From the NCBI RefSeq assembly GCF_002205795.1, contig NZ_NIUY01000003.1, positions 62,001 through 126,000 on the forward strand: a stretch of 64,000 nt of DNA, given 5' to 3'. Every line of letters begins with the position of its first letter. Position 1 is the stretch's first letter. Position numbers and translations under genes: made by a program. Below the pieces are notes generated by a model. That model worked only from the letters and a program-made list of their open reading frames with translations, was not told the origin of the DNA and did not search any database. The DNA is from Chryseobacterium sp. VAUSW3 (GTDB lineage: Bacteria > Bacteroidota > Bacteroidia > Flavobacteriales > Weeksellaceae). Below are positions 18,398-27,715 of the stretch, one piece after another.

Positions 18398-19684
18398 ATG
18401 CCAGATAATAAAGTAGTATTGAACTATGACGGGAATTCTTTTGAATATCCTATCGTAGAAAGCACAATCGGAGACCGAGGTATCGATATTTCAAAGCTTA
18501 GAGACCAAACCGGTTTAATTACATTAGATTTAGGATACAAAAATACAGGCGCTACCTTAAGCGACATCACTTACCTTGATGGTGACAACGGGGAGTTGTA
18601 TTACAGAGGATATCCGATTGAGCAGATTGCCGAAAAATCTAATTTTACCGAAGTAATGTATTTGTTGCTTCATGGTGAACTTCCAAATAAGGATCAGTTC
18701 GCTAAATTCGAAGGTGGAATCAAAAATTACAACTTCGTAGCCGATGAAATGAAGAAAATTCTTGACGTATTCCCAAGATCTGCGCATCCTATGGGTGTTT
18801 TGTCTTCCCTTACGTCAGCACTTACTGCATTTAATCCTAAAGCGGTTAACGTAAACTCAAAAGAAGAGATGGATCACGCTGCGGAAATGCTTCTTGCTAA
18901 ATTCTCTCACCTTTGTGCTTGGACTTACAGAAAAAAATTAGGTTTACCAATCAACCACGGAGATAATAGCTTAAATTATGTAGAAAACTTCTACAAAATG
19001 TGTTTCCGTCGTCCGAATATCGAATTTGAACTCGATCCGGTTGTTGTAGGAGCTTTAGATAAATTATTGATCCTCCATGCAGATCACGAGCAAAACTGTT
19101 CTACATCAACTGTAAGAATGGTTGGTTCAGCACACACCGGATTATTCGCATCAGTTTCTGCAGGTATTTCTGCACTTTGGGGACCACTTCACGGCGGTGC
19201 AAACCAGGCCGTAATCGAAATGCTTGAAATGATTGAGAAAGATGGAGGCGATGTAGCAAAATACGTGGAAAAAGCTAAAAATAAAGACGATAATTTCCGT
19301 TTGATGGGATTCGGACACCGAGTTTACAAAAACTTCGATCCAAGAGCAAGAATCATTAAGAAAGCGGCAGACGATATCCTGAACTCTTTAGGAATTGAAG
19401 ATAAAGCATTGGATATTGCAATGCAGTTGGAAAGAGTAGCACTTGAAGACGAATATTTCGTAAGCAGAAAATTATATCCAAACGTGGATTTCTATTCAGG
19501 AATCATCTACAGAGCATTAGGCATTCCAACTGAAATGTTTACCGTAATGTTCGCACTGGGAAGACTTCCAGGCTGGATATCTCAATGGAAAGAAATGCGT
19601 TTGCACAACGACCCTATCGGAAGACCAAGACAGGTTTACCAAGGAGCTCAAAAACGCGATTACGTAGATTTAAGCGCAAGATAA
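18398..19684 (+). CDS. gltA: Citrate synthase (type II)
   Basis: Entry enzyme of the TCA cycle, oxaloacetate + acetyl-CoA to citrate. From ATG 18398 the protein is 428 residues; an in-frame TTG at 18329 would add 23 residues with no family match. The N-terminal beta domain of the large hexameric type is present (MPDNKVVLNYDGNSFEYPIV and TYLDGDNGELYYRGYPIEQI). Catalytic regions: LLILHADHEQNCSTSTVRMV, GPLHGGANQAVIEMLEMI and MGFGHRVYKNFDPRARIIK, plus the catalytic Asp in VDFYSGIIYRALGIP. A terminator lies 20 bases after the stop. Confidence 0.97.
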   Translation: MPDNKVVLNYDGNSFEYPIVESTIGDRGIDISKLRDQTGLITLDLGYKNTGATLSDITYLDGDNGELYYRGYPIEQIAEKSNFTEVMYLLLHGELPNKDQFAKFEGGIKNYNFVADEMKKILDVFPRSAHPMGVLSSLTSALTAFNPKAVNVNSKEEMDHAAEMLLAKFSHLCAWTYRKKLGLPINHGDNSLNYVENFYKMCFRRPNIEFELDPVVVGALDKLLILHADHEQNCSTSTVRMVGSAHTGLFASVSAGISALWGPLHGGANQAVIEMLEMIEKDGGDVAKYVEKAKNKDDNFRLMGFGHRVYKNFDPRARIIKKAADDILNSLGIEDKALDIAMQLERVALEDEYFVSRKLYPNVDFYSGIIYRALGIPTEMFTVMFALGRLPGWISQWKEMRLHNDPIGRPRQVYQGAQKRDYVDLSAR

Positions 19685-19704
19685 TTCTTGCAAACCTTTA
19701 TACC

Positions 19705-19739
19705 ATCCCTTTCAATTTTTTTTGGAAGGGATTTTTTTT
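19705..19739 (+). terminator. Terminator after gltA
   Basis: ATCCCTT (19705-19711) pairs with AAGGGAT (19726-19732) and is followed by eight T residues. Confidence 0.8.
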
Positions 19740-20073
19740 GGCGCACATCTCAGTTTTCCGTGTGCAACTCTAAGAAATAATCCCGCAACCTTTTGAAATG
19801 GTTCCGCAGCCAGTAGTAATGGCTCCGTAAATGTGAGAAATGACTCCGCAAGTGTGAGAAATGGCTGCGCAATAATTTTTATTGATTTTTTTAGCCAAAT
19901 TCATAAAAAAATGATGATAAAATTATGAAAATGTTAATCTCTAGCAACTGAGTGTTAAGTATACAGTGAAATATAAAACTAATGAAAAGCTTCCGAAGAA
20001 TTATGAAACCAAAAATTTGAAAATTTCAGTATCTTAACACCTTTAAATTTTTCAGGTATTTTAAAACTTTAGC
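19740..20073. other. Gene-free stretch before paaZ
   Basis: Holds the 21-bp tandem repeat (19776-19875) and then about 200 AT-rich bases. No ORF, RNA gene or exact TAnnTTTG promoter is seen; the paaZ promoter is unidentified. Confidence 0.5.
19776..19875 (+). repeat. Degenerate 21-bp tandem repeat, about 4.7 units
   Basis: Five consecutive units start at 19776, 19797, 19818, 19839 and 19860. Each is AAT + GRCTCCGCAA-like + a variable end; units 3 and 4 share ATGTGAGA/GTGTGAGA endings (AATGGCTCCGTAAATGTGAG and AATGACTCCGCAAGTGTGAG, each plus A). The period is exactly 21 bases throughout. Non-coding. Confidence 0.8.
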
Positions 20074-22566
20074 ATGAAACTCAAAAACTATATAGCCGGA
20101 CAATGGATTGAAGGCACCGGAAACGGAATTTCCCTACACAACGCCGTAAACGGAGAATTGGTCGCCATTTCCGATACACAAGGGATTAATTTCGAAGAAG
20201 CCCTTCATTACGGACGAACCGTCGGGTACAAAAATCTTTCCTCCATGACTTTCTATGATCGCGGTGAAATGTTGAAAAAAGTAGCTTTGTATTTATTAGA
20301 AAGAAAAAAGAAATATTACGATCTTTCCTATAAAACCGGAGCAACTCACGCAGATTCTTGGGTAGATATTGAGGGTGGTTTCGGAACTTTTTTCACGTAC
20401 TCAGGTTTAGCAAAAAGAATGTTACCGAATACCCCATTTTGGGTGGATGGCGACACGCAGAAAATTTCCGCAAACGGAACTTTCCTTGGAACTCACATTC
20501 TTACGCCAAGCGAAGGTGTTTCCGTACAAATCAACGCCTACAACTTTCCGGTTTGGGGAATGATGGAAAAATTGTCAACTTCTTTGTTGGCAGGAGTTCC
20601 AAGCATTGTAAAACCTTCGCCATATGGTTCTTATCTTACCAACGCCGTTTTTCAGGATATGATTGAAAGTGGTTTACTTCCGGAAGGCGCCATACAGTTG
20701 GTTTGCGGCGAACCCGGAAATATTTTGGATTTCGTTCAGGATGGTGACAGCGTTTTGTTCACAGGTTCTGCAAATACGGGACGAAAATTAAAATCACTTC
20801 CTTCCGTTGCCAAAAACGCGGTTCGTTTCAATATGGAAGCCGATTCTTTGAACTGTTCTATTCTCGGTTTGGATGCAAAACCCGGAACTCCCGAATTTGA
20901 TCTTTTCATCAAAGAAGTTCGCAATGAAATCACAACAAAAGCCGGACAAAAATGTACGGCAATCCGAAGAATTATCGTTCCTGAAAATTTAATAGGTGAT
21001 GTTCAAAATGCTTTGTCAAAGGCTTTAGACCAAACGAAAATCGGAAATCCTCTCAATCGAGAAACTAGAATGGGTTCTTTGGTGGGAAAAATTCAGTTTG
21101 ATGAAGTTCAAAGAAAAATAGATTTATTAAAAGCCGAAACCGAACTCATCTACGACGGAAAACACGATTTAGTTGATGCGGATTACGAAAACGGTGCATT
21201 TATGTCCCCAAAACTATTCTTGAACGACAAACCTTTTGATAAAAATAGTTCGCACGAAGTCGAAGCATTCGGTCCGGTTTCCACATTGATGCCTTACAAA
21301 GATGCGGAAGAAGCTGCTGCTTTGGCAAAACGAGGAAAAGGAAGTTTGGTTGGTTCCATCGTTTCTCACGACGAGAAATTTGTCGCAGAAACTTCCTGGA
21401 AAATGGCGACAACCCACGGAAGAATTTTTGTCTTAAATCGAGATAATGCCAAAGAATCCACAGGTCATGGTTCTCCGCTTCCAACTTTAATGCACGGTGG
21501 GCCAGGAAGAGCCGGAGGTGGCGAAGAAATGGGCGGTTTGAACGGGTTGCATTTTTTCTTGCAAAAAACAGCTATTCAAGGTTCGCCCGATATTTTGACG
21601 GCGATTACTAAAATTTATCAACAAGGTGCAACGCAGAAATTTTCAGATAGACATCCTTTCAGAAAATATTTTGAAGAAGTAGAGATTGGAGATTCTTTGG
21701 AAACAGCGGGAAGAACAGTAACAGAGGCAGATATCGTGAACTTTTCTAATGTTTCTTGGGATCATTTTTATGCGCATACCGACGCAACTTCTCTCAATGG
21801 AACAATCTTCGATAAAACCGTGGCACATGGATACTTTATCCTTTCTGCAGCAGCTGGTTTGTTTGTTTCCGGAAAAAAAGGTCCTGTTATCGCCAATTAC
21901 GGATTGGAAAATGCAAGTTTCTTCAAACCGGTTTATGCAGGAGACACGATTACGGTTTATTTAACGGCCAAAGAAAAAATCAACAAAGGGGCAAAAGGAA
22001 GAAATATTCCGAGTGGCGTGGTGAAATGGCTGGTTGAAGTTGTCAATCAGCGCGATGAAATTGTTTGTGTTGCGACAATTTTGACTTTGGTGGCAAAAAA
22101 ATCTCCTTTCGTTGATTTAAAAACAAAAGAAATTCAGAAAATATTAAATAATCTCACCGAAAATTCAGAAAGAAAATTTGGTTTGATGACGCCTCAATTG
22201 ATGGTGGAACATGTGGAAGAGGTTTTGCGAAATGGTTTCGGTTCTTTGGAGCCTTCTGACTTTCCTGAAATCCCTGCCGACAAACTCGAGCTGCTTCAGG
22301 ACTGGATTTATACGGACCAGAAAATCAGGCCGGGTGCACAATATCCGCTCCTTAAAGAAGGAGAAGAACCGCAGTTACGATTTAAGAATCTTACGGAAGC
22401 AAAAGAAAAGCTCCTGGAAACTTTAAAAGAATTCCTGATCTATTACCGCGAGAACCCGCAAGCCGAGCATTACCATCCTAGGTTCGGAATGCTGAACAAA
22501 GAAATGATGGAACTGTTCCACCGGAAACATTTTACGCACCATTTTGAGCAGTTTAATCTGGTTTAA
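20074..22566 (+). CDS. paaZ: PaaZ-type aldehyde dehydrogenase / MaoC hydratase with an extra C-terminal DUF1569-like domain
   Basis: Bifunctional enzyme that opens oxepin-CoA and oxidises the aldehyde in aerobic phenylacetate breakdown. 830 residues against ~680 in E. coli. Residues ~1-520 are aldehyde dehydrogenase with catalytic Glu255 (FNMEADSLN) and Cys294 (AGQKCTAIRR). Residues ~526-680 are a MaoC hotdog hydratase with SWDHFYAHTD and VAHGYF. Residues ~690-830 are an additional helical domain ending in HPRFGMLNKEMMELFHRKHF then THHFEQFNLV. The His pattern is like DUF1569/DinB-type four-helix metal proteins. First gene of a run with a DNA glycosylase, an enoyl-CoA hydratase and an SDR. No other paa oxygenase genes are in the window. 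Confidence 0.93.
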   Translation: MKLKNYIAGQWIEGTGNGISLHNAVNGELVAISDTQGINFEEALHYGRTVGYKNLSSMTFYDRGEMLKKVALYLLERKKKYYDLSYKTGATHADSWVDIEGGFGTFFTYSGLAKRMLPNTPFWVDGDTQKISANGTFLGTHILTPSEGVSVQINAYNFPVWGMMEKLSTSLLAGVPSIVKPSPYGSYLTNAVFQDMIESGLLPEGAIQLVCGEPGNILDFVQDGDSVLFTGSANTGRKLKSLPSVAKNAVRFNMEADSLNCSILGLDAKPGTPEFDLFIKEVRNEITTKAGQKCTAIRRIIVPENLIGDVQNALSKALDQTKIGNPLNRETRMGSLVGKIQFDEVQRKIDLLKAETELIYDGKHDLVDADYENGAFMSPKLFLNDKPFDKNSSHEVEAFGPVSTLMPYKDAEEAAALAKRGKGSLVGSIVSHDEKFVAETSWKMATTHGRIFVLNRDNAKESTGHGSPLPTLMHGGPGRAGGGEEMGGLNGLHFFLQKTAIQGSPDILTAITKIYQQGATQKFSDRHPFRKYFEEVEIGDSLETAGRTVTEADIVNFSNVSWDHFYAHTDATSLNGTIFDKTVAHGYFILSAAAGLFVSGKKGPVIANYGLENASFFKPVYAGDTITVYLTAKEKINKGAKGRNIPSGVVKWLVEVVNQRDEIVCVATILTLVAKKSPFVDLKTKEIQKILNNLTENSERKFGLMTPQLMVEHVEEVLRNGFGSLEPSDFPEIPADKLELLQDWIYTDQKIRPGAQYPLLKEGEEPQLRFKNLTEAKEKLLETLKEFLIYYRENPQAEHYHPRFGMLNKEMMELFHRKHFTHHFEQFNLV

Positions 22567-22591
22567 TTTACTGATTTAACATTATAACAGA

Positions 22592-23281
22592 GTGACCTTC
22601 GGAGAACAAGTCGTAGAATTCAACAGCAACTTAAAATATACCGGAAAGCTTCCGACAGGCTTTCAGGTAATGAACCCGTTTCTCGACAATCCCGAAACCT
22701 TCAGTGTTATGACAGCTTTTTACAAGAAGTTTTACAATGATCATAAAGAACGAAAATTCATCATAGGAATCAACCCAAGCCGCCACGGCGCCGGAGTTAC
22801 AGGCGTTCCGTTTACCGATACCAAAAGATTGGAAAGCGCCTGCGGGATTATAATGGAGTCTGCACGAACTCACGAAGTTTCTTCAGTTTTCATTTATGAT
22901 ATGATCGAAGCTTTGGGAGGCGTAGAAAAGTTTTACAGTAAATTTTATATCAATTCGCCATTTCCGTTGGCGATCACCAGACAAACCAAAAACGGAGTTT
23001 ATCTGAATGCCAATTATTATGATGACAAAGAGCTTTTCAGCAAGGTGGAAGATTTCATGATAGATTCATTAAAGAAGCATATCAGCCTTGGACTCGACGT
23101 TTCGGAGGTTTTTGTGCTTGGGGTGAAGAATGCCACTTTTTTAAAGAAGATCAACGATCGGGAAAAACTGTTCGGTAATATCACGGTTTTGGAACATCCC
23201 AGATATATTCAGCAGTATAAGAGTAAGGAAAAAGAACTTTATATCGACAAATATTTAATTGCCCTAAATAAAAATTCATGA
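22592..23281 (+). CDS. SMUG2-like uracil/xanthine DNA glycosylase family protein
   Basis: 229 residues with a GTG start at 22592; no ATG precedes the conserved region closely. Motif FIIGINPSRHGAGVTGVPFT D (about residues 56-76) matches motif 1 of the SMUG2 branch of the uracil-DNA glycosylase superfamily, and LEHPRYIQQYKSK near the C-terminus matches motif 2, the HPSP-like loop. SMUG2 proteins remove deaminated bases from DNA; activity here is inferred. Lies 25 bases after paaZ and overlaps the next gene by 4 bases (ATGA), so it is embedded in the paaZ transcript, an odd place for a repair enzyme. Confidence 0.85.
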   Translation: MTFGEQVVEFNSNLKYTGKLPTGFQVMNPFLDNPETFSVMTAFYKKFYNDHKERKFIIGINPSRHGAGVTGVPFTDTKRLESACGIIMESARTHEVSSVFIYDMIEALGGVEKFYSKFYINSPFPLAITRQTKNGVYLNANYYDDKELFSKVEDFMIDSLKKHISLGLDVSEVFVLGVKNATFLKKINDREKLFGNITVLEHPRYIQQYKSKEKELYIDKYLIALNKNS

Positions 23282-24048
23282 ACAACGGATTCGTAAATAC
23301 AGAAATCAAAAATCAAATCTCCGAAATCACTTTCGGAACCGAAAAAAGCAACTCTTTACCCGGAGAAGTCTTGGAAAAACTGGCTCAGACTATTCTTGAT
23401 GAAGGCGCCAAACCTGAGGTTAAAGCCATACTTTTAAAATCTGCAGGAGAAAAAGCATTTTGTGCAGGCGCTAGTTTCGATGAGTTGCTCGAAATTGACG
23501 ATTTGGAAAATTCAAAAATATTTTTTGGTGGCTTTGCAAAAGTTCTGAATGCGATGCGGTCTTGCGGAAAATTAGTCATCGTGCGCGTTCAGGGAAAAAC
23601 CACCGGCGGCGGTGTAGGAATTGCCTGCGCAGCAGATTACTGTTTTGCCACGAAAGATTCCGCTATGGCTTTAACAGAATTGAACTTGGGAATTGGACCG
23701 TTTGTAATTGGCCCATTTGTGGAAAGAAAAGTCGGAAAATCTGCCTATTCAGCGATGTCGATTGATGCCGATTTCCGAAGCGCCGATTGGTGTGAAAAGC
23801 ACGATGTTTATCATTCCGTTTCTGAAAGTATTCAAGAAATGGATGCGAAAATTGAAGCTTTTATGAAGAAATTATCCGAAAGAAGCGCGGATGCTTTGGC
23901 TTTAATCAAGAAAGTTTCGTGGGAAGGATCCGAAGATTTTGATCAATTAATGCCAAAAAGAATTTTGATGAGTGCAAGTTTAATTCTAGAAGATTCTGCG
24001 AAAGAAAATATTCAAAAGATTAAGGAAAGATTGAGGATGAAACAATAA
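23278..24048 (+). CDS. Enoyl-CoA hydratase/isomerase family protein
   Basis: Crotonase-fold enzyme, 256 residues, start overlapping the previous stop (ATGA). Oxyanion-hole motifs: AFCAGASFDELLEID around residues 62-76 and the GKTTGGGVGIACAADYCFAT stretch near residue 110. Crotonase superfamily members act on acyl-CoA thioesters; paaZ two genes upstream suggests a role in phenylacetyl-CoA breakdown (PaaF/PaaG-like), but the conserved acidic residues typical of hydratases are not clearly both present (GIGPFVIGPFV replaces the second Glu motif). Substrate unknown. Confidence 0.85.
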   Translation: MNNGFVNTEIKNQISEITFGTEKSNSLPGEVLEKLAQTILDEGAKPEVKAILLKSAGEKAFCAGASFDELLEIDDLENSKIFFGGFAKVLNAMRSCGKLVIVRVQGKTTGGGVGIACAADYCFATKDSAMALTELNLGIGPFVIGPFVERKVGKSAYSAMSIDADFRSADWCEKHDVYHSVSESIQEMDAKIEAFMKKLSERSADALALIKKVSWEGSEDFDQLMPKRILMSASLILEDSAKENIQKIKERLRMKQ

Positions 24049-24067
24049 AATTCTCTTGAGATTTCAA

Positions 24068-24796
24068 ATGAATTCAGAAAAAAGTGTTTTGATTTTAGGA
24101 GCCAATTCCGACGTGGCGAAAGAATGTGCGAAACTGTATTTGCAGAAAAATTTCCGTGTGATGATGGCTTCGAGAAATTTAGAATCGATGGAGAAATTCA
24201 TCAAAGAAAATCATCTGAATGCTGATCAAATGGATTTGCTGTATTTTGATGCGGTGGATTTCGCTTCCCATCAAAAGTTTTATAGTGAATTGCCTTTCAA
24301 ACCAAATGTTGTATTATATTCAGCGGGGTTTTTGGTTCAAAATGAGGATGCTTTTCAGGATTTTGATAAGACTTTACAGATGATGCACACCAATTATTCA
24401 GGTGCGGTTTCCATTTTGAATATCATCGCGATGGATAAAACCAACGAAAATTTGGAAAGAATTATCGGTTTGTCCTCTCTTTCAGGAGTTCGCGGTCGGA
24501 AGAGCAATTTTGTTTATGGAAGCACAAAATCGGCCTTTACCACTTATCTTGCAGGACTTCGGCAAGAACTTTCTTCAAGAAAAATTAAGGTAAATGTTTT
24601 TGTGTTGGGTTACATCCGAAGTAAAATTAATGAAGGTTTACAATTGAACGAATCTCTAATGATGGAACCGGATTATGTTGCCGGAAAAATTGTGAATGTT
24701 GGAAACTCTTTTGTCAATGTTCCTAATTTTAAATGGAAAGCGATTTACAATATTCTTAAAATTTTACCGGAAAGTCTCGTGGCGAAGTTGCCATAA
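24068..24796 (+). CDS. Short-chain dehydrogenase/reductase
   Basis: NAD(P)-dependent oxidoreductase, 242 residues from ATG 24068; an upstream in-frame TTG at 24056 would add only MRFQ-like residues. N-terminal nucleotide motif VLILGANSDVAKECAKLY (a GxxSxxA variant of the usual GxxxGxG), Ser in IGLSSLSGVRG, and catalytic YGSTKSAF (Tyr-x3-Lys) are all present. Last gene of the paaZ run, 19 bases after the crotonase gene; a hairpin terminator follows. Substrate cannot be deduced. Confidence 0.88.
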   Translation: MNSEKSVLILGANSDVAKECAKLYLQKNFRVMMASRNLESMEKFIKENHLNADQMDLLYFDAVDFASHQKFYSELPFKPNVVLYSAGFLVQNEDAFQDFDKTLQMMHTNYSGAVSILNIIAMDKTNENLERIIGLSSLSGVRGRKSNFVYGSTKSAFTTYLAGLRQELSSRKIKVNVFVLGYIRSKINEGLQLNESLMMEPDYVAGKIVNVGNSFVNVPNFKWKAIYNILKILPESLVAKLP

Positions 24797-24832
24797 TATG
24801 TTGTCACTGCGTTGATTTTTCTTAAAAATGAC

Positions 24833-24869
24833 GAAGCAATCCCAATATTGAGATTGCTTCTGTATTTTT
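24833..24869 (+). terminator. Terminator after the SDR gene, REP-like palindrome
   Basis: GAAGCAATC (24833-24841) / GATTGCTTC (24852-24860), perfect 9-bp stem, then TGTATTTTTA. Upstream TTGTCACTGCG resembles the flank of a widely dispersed palindrome family. Confidence 0.7.
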
Positions 24870-25022
24870 AGAAATTCTTTAAACCACAATACTTTTAAAT
24901 TTTCAAAATTTTAGCAAGGAAAGAGCTAATAAATTCGCATTAAACGTTCGCTTGGATTTGATGGAAAAGTTTTCTGCTTTCAAAAATATAACGAATAACA
25001 ATAAAACTTTCCGGTTAAACAG

Positions 25023-26777
25023 TTATTCCTTAGTATCAACTTTTAATGCCAATTCTTCCAACTGCAAATCCGCAATCGGACTCGGTGCATCGATCATCAC
25101 GTCTCTTCCGGAATTGTTCTTAGGGAATGCGATGTAATCTCGGATCACTTCATTTCCGTCCAAAATCGCAACCAATCTGTCGAATCCAAAAGCCAAACCA
25201 GCATGAGGTGGTGCTCCAAATTTGAAGGCGTTCATCAAAAATCCAAATTGTGCTTCTGCTTCTTCTTTGGTGAATCCTAACAAATCGAACATTCTGCTCT
25301 GCAAATCTTTATCGAAAATTCTTACAGAACCGCCTCCGATTTCATTTCCGTTCAAGACCAAATCATAAGCATTGGCGCGAACTTTTCCGGGTTCAGTATG
25401 AATGAGTTCGAAATCTTCCGGTTTTGGTGACGTGAACGGATGGTGCATTGCATGGTATCTTCCGGATTCTTCGTCCCATTCCAAAAGTGGGAAATCGATG
25501 ACCCAAAGTGGCGCAAATTCCTTTCCTTTTCTTAAACCCAGACGGTTCCCCAATTCCATTCTCAAAGCAGAAAGTTGGGTTCTTACTTTAGTTTCGTTTC
25601 CGGACATGAGGAAGATTAAATCTCCTGCTTTTGCTCCGAATTTTTCTGTGATTTTCTTTAAATCTTCTTCATTGTAAAATTTATTTACTGAAGAAGTGAC
25701 AACGCCATCATTTTGGAATTTAATCCAAACCATTCCGGAAGCACCAATTTGTGGGCGTTTTACCCAGTCGATTAATTCATCAATTTGTTTTCTGGTATAA
25801 TCTGCACAACCTTCAACGTTGATTCCAACAACCAATTCGGCGTCATCAAAAATTTTGAAATCTTTTCCTTTTACCAATTCATTTACTTCCACGAATTCCA
25901 TTCCGAAACGGATGTCAGGTTTGTCGTTTCCGTATTTTTTCATGGCGTCTGCGAAAGTCATTCTCGGGAATTTTCCGAAATCGTTACCGGTGATATCTTT
26001 CAATAAAGTAGCGGTCATTCCTTCAAAAATTTCCAGGACATCTTCCTGTTCTACAAATGCCATTTCGCAATCGATTTGGGTGAATTCCGGTTGTCGGTCT
26101 GCACGCAAATCTTCGTCACGGAAACATTTAACAATTTGGAAATATCGGTCCATTCCGCCAATCATTAACAATTGCTTGAACGTTTGCGGCGACTGCGGAA
26201 GTGCATAAAACTGGCCCGGATTCATTCTACTTGGAACCACGAAATCTCTCGCTCCTTCCGGAGTCGATTTAATGAGAACCGGAGTTTCAACTTCGATAAA
26301 ATTCTGATCAGAAAGGTAATTTCTTACTTTTTGTGCCATTTTATGGCGGAAAATCAATTTGTCTTTCACTGGATTTCTGCGGATGTCCAAATATCTGTAT
26401 TTCATTCTCAGTTCTTCGCCACCGTCGGTTTCGTCTTCAATGGTGAAGGGCGGAAGTTGAGATTCATTTAAAATTGTTAGATTTTCAACTAAAATTTCAA
26501 TTTCTCCGGTTGGGATATTTGGGTTTTTAGAAACACGTTCAATCACTTTTCCGGTCACCTGAATTACGAATTCGCGACCCAATTTTTTAGCTTCGTCCAT
26601 AAGTTCTGCAGATGAACGGTCTTGGTCGAAAACCAGCTGTGTGATTCCGTAGCGGTCGCGTAAATCGATCCAGATCATAAATCCTTTGTCGCGGATGGTC
26701 TGAACCCAGCCGGAAAGGGTTACTTCTTCATTAAGATTTTTAAGCGATAATTCTCCGTTGGTGTGTGTTCTAAACAT
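25023..26777 (-). CDS. aspS: Aspartate-tRNA ligase
   Basis: Class II synthetase charging tRNA-Asp. 584 residues, the bacterial form with the ~100-residue GAD insertion. Seen: OB-fold anticodon domain ([20 protein letters not shown]), class II motif 2 region [40 protein letters not shown], the GAD domain around 290-400, and motif 3 [20 protein letters not shown]. Whether it is discriminating or also charges tRNA-Asn cannot be decided here. Divergent from the nuclease gene at 27155. Confidence 0.97.
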   Translation of the reverse strand: MFRTHTNGELSLKNLNEEVTLSGWVQTIRDKGFMIWIDLRDRYGITQLVFDQDRSSAELMDEAKKLGREFVIQVTGKVIERVSKNPNIPTGEIEILVENLTILNESQLPPFTIEDETDGGEELRMKYRYLDIRRNPVKDKLIFRHKMAQKVRNYLSDQNFIEVETPVLIKSTPEGARDFVVPSRMNPGQFYALPQSPQTFKQLLMIGGMDRYFQIVKCFRDEDLRADRQPEFTQIDCEMAFVEQEDVLEIFEGMTATLLKDITGNDFGKFPRMTFADAMKKYGNDKPDIRFGMEFVEVNELVKGKDFKIFDDAELVVGINVEGCADYTRKQIDELIDWVKRPQIGASGMVWIKFQNDGVVTSSVNKFYNEEDLKKITEKFGAKAGDLIFLMSGNETKVRTQLSALRMELGNRLGLRKGKEFAPLWVIDFPLLEWDEESGRYHAMHHPFTSPKPEDFELIHTEPGKVRANAYDLVLNGNEIGGGSVRIFDKDLQSRMFDLLGFTKEEAEAQFGFLMNAFKFGAPPHAGLAFGFDRLVAILDGNEVIRDYIAFPKNNSGRDVMIDAPSPIADLQLEELALKVDTKE

Positions 26778-26872
26778 ATATTCAGTTTGTCGTTTCTGGT
26801 TGTTTAATCATTGTAAGGAACGCCGGGAATGCATTAAAGCAGCAGTCTCAGAACGTCCAATTTCAATAGGTG

Positions 26873-26880
26873 CAAAGATA
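26873..26880 (-). promoter_or_regulatory. -7 element of the aspS promoter
   Basis: Reads TATCTTTG on the minus strand, followed by CACC. It gives an ~90-nt leader. No clear -33. Confidence 0.5.
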
Positions 26881-27107
26881 TGATTTTTGATTGAGAAAAT
26901 CTTTGTTAAACGAAGGGTTGAAAGAGTCTTTCAGATTGTTTTTCTCCCGTTTAAGCAAGACATAAGTTTTATCTTCTTTAAATATTACTCTTACATTACT
27001 TAAACATTACTTTGACTAGCCTTTGGTACGGTAAAACTACGGTTCAACCTCTCGAACGAAAAGTTTTTTTAGTTGTCACCAGCATATCATAGTCGGCAAT
27101 CCGGCCA

Positions 27108-27138
27108 TTTAAACGATGATATTTTTTAGGTAGCTTTG
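27108..27138 (+). promoter_or_regulatory. Promoter of the secreted nuclease gene
   Basis: TTTA (27108-27111), 19-bp spacer, TAGCTTTG (27131-27138); the ATG is 16 bases after the -7 element. Confidence 0.7.
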
Positions 27139-27154
27139 CAATATATTTTTGTAA

Positions 27155-27643
27155 ATGAAGAAGAGGTTACTGGTTTTATTATGTATTGTATTGTGTTATG
27201 CATTTGTTTTTTCACAGAAAATTACGGCGAAAGTTGTTGGTGTAAAAGACGGTGACACGTTTGTTGTTCTCCATGAAAAAAAGGAAATTGTTGTAAGGCT
27301 TGAACATGTTGACGCGCCGGAGAAAAACCAGCCATTTGGCAATAGAGCAAAACAGTTTGCCTCAGATTTTTGTTTCGGGAAGACGGTTGTAGTCATCGGG
27401 AATGGTAAGAAAGACCGCAACGGCAGATGGATTGGTGAAATTTTTTATAACAACCAAAACCTAAACAAAGAACTGGTGCGCAATGGGTTGGCGTGGCATT
27501 ATAAACGCTATTCGAAAAGTGAAAACTATGCAGATTTGGAAACAGCGGCAAGAAAAAAGAAAGTTGGCCTTTGGAGGGATAAAGATCCGATTGCTCCCTG
27601 GAGCTGGCGAAAATCAAAACGCAATAAAGTGCAAAATTTATGA
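27155..27643 (+). CDS. Secreted thermonuclease-like protein (SNase fold)
   Basis: 162 residues with a signal peptide (MKKRLLVLLCIVLCYAFVFS) and one staphylococcal-nuclease OB fold. The catalytic set is visible: Asp pair in VKDGDTFVVL, Arg and Glu in VVRLEHVDAPEKNQPFGNRA, and the second Arg in KKDRNGRWIGEIFYNN, followed by LVRNGLAWHYKRYS. Likely a Ca-dependent nuclease exported to the periplasm or outside. Monocistronic, with its own promoter. Confidence 0.9.
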   Translation: MKKRLLVLLCIVLCYAFVFSQKITAKVVGVKDGDTFVVLHEKKEIVVRLEHVDAPEKNQPFGNRAKQFASDFCFGKTVVVIGNGKKDRNGRWIGEIFYNNQNLNKELVRNGLAWHYKRYSKSENYADLETAARKKKVGLWRDKDPIAPWSWRKSKRNKVQNL

Positions 27644-27675
27644 AAATTTAGGCTTCAATGATTGTGTTTTTTATT

Positions 27676-27683
27676 TAACTTTG
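27676..27683 (+). promoter_or_regulatory. -7 element of the bTHX gene promoter
   Basis: TAACTTTG matches TAnnTTTG, 32 bases before the ATG at 27716. Confidence 0.6.
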
Positions 27684-27715
27684 TGTAAATCAATAACAAA
27701 AAAACAGTATTAATT

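Larger units (their letters stand above)
26778..27154. other. Divergent promoter region between aspS and the nuclease gene
   Basis: Holds a -7 element for each gene (26873-26880 on minus, 27131-27138 on plus). The middle ~200 bases are AT-rich with no ORF, RNA gene or repeat that I can support. Confidence 0.5.

Noticed and set aside
19776-19875. CRISPR array
   Set aside because: The period is 21 with no distinct spacers and units diverge gradually, so it is a simple tandem repeat.
26172-26471. Open frames on the plus strand within aspS
   Set aside because: Shadow frames of aspS on the other strand.
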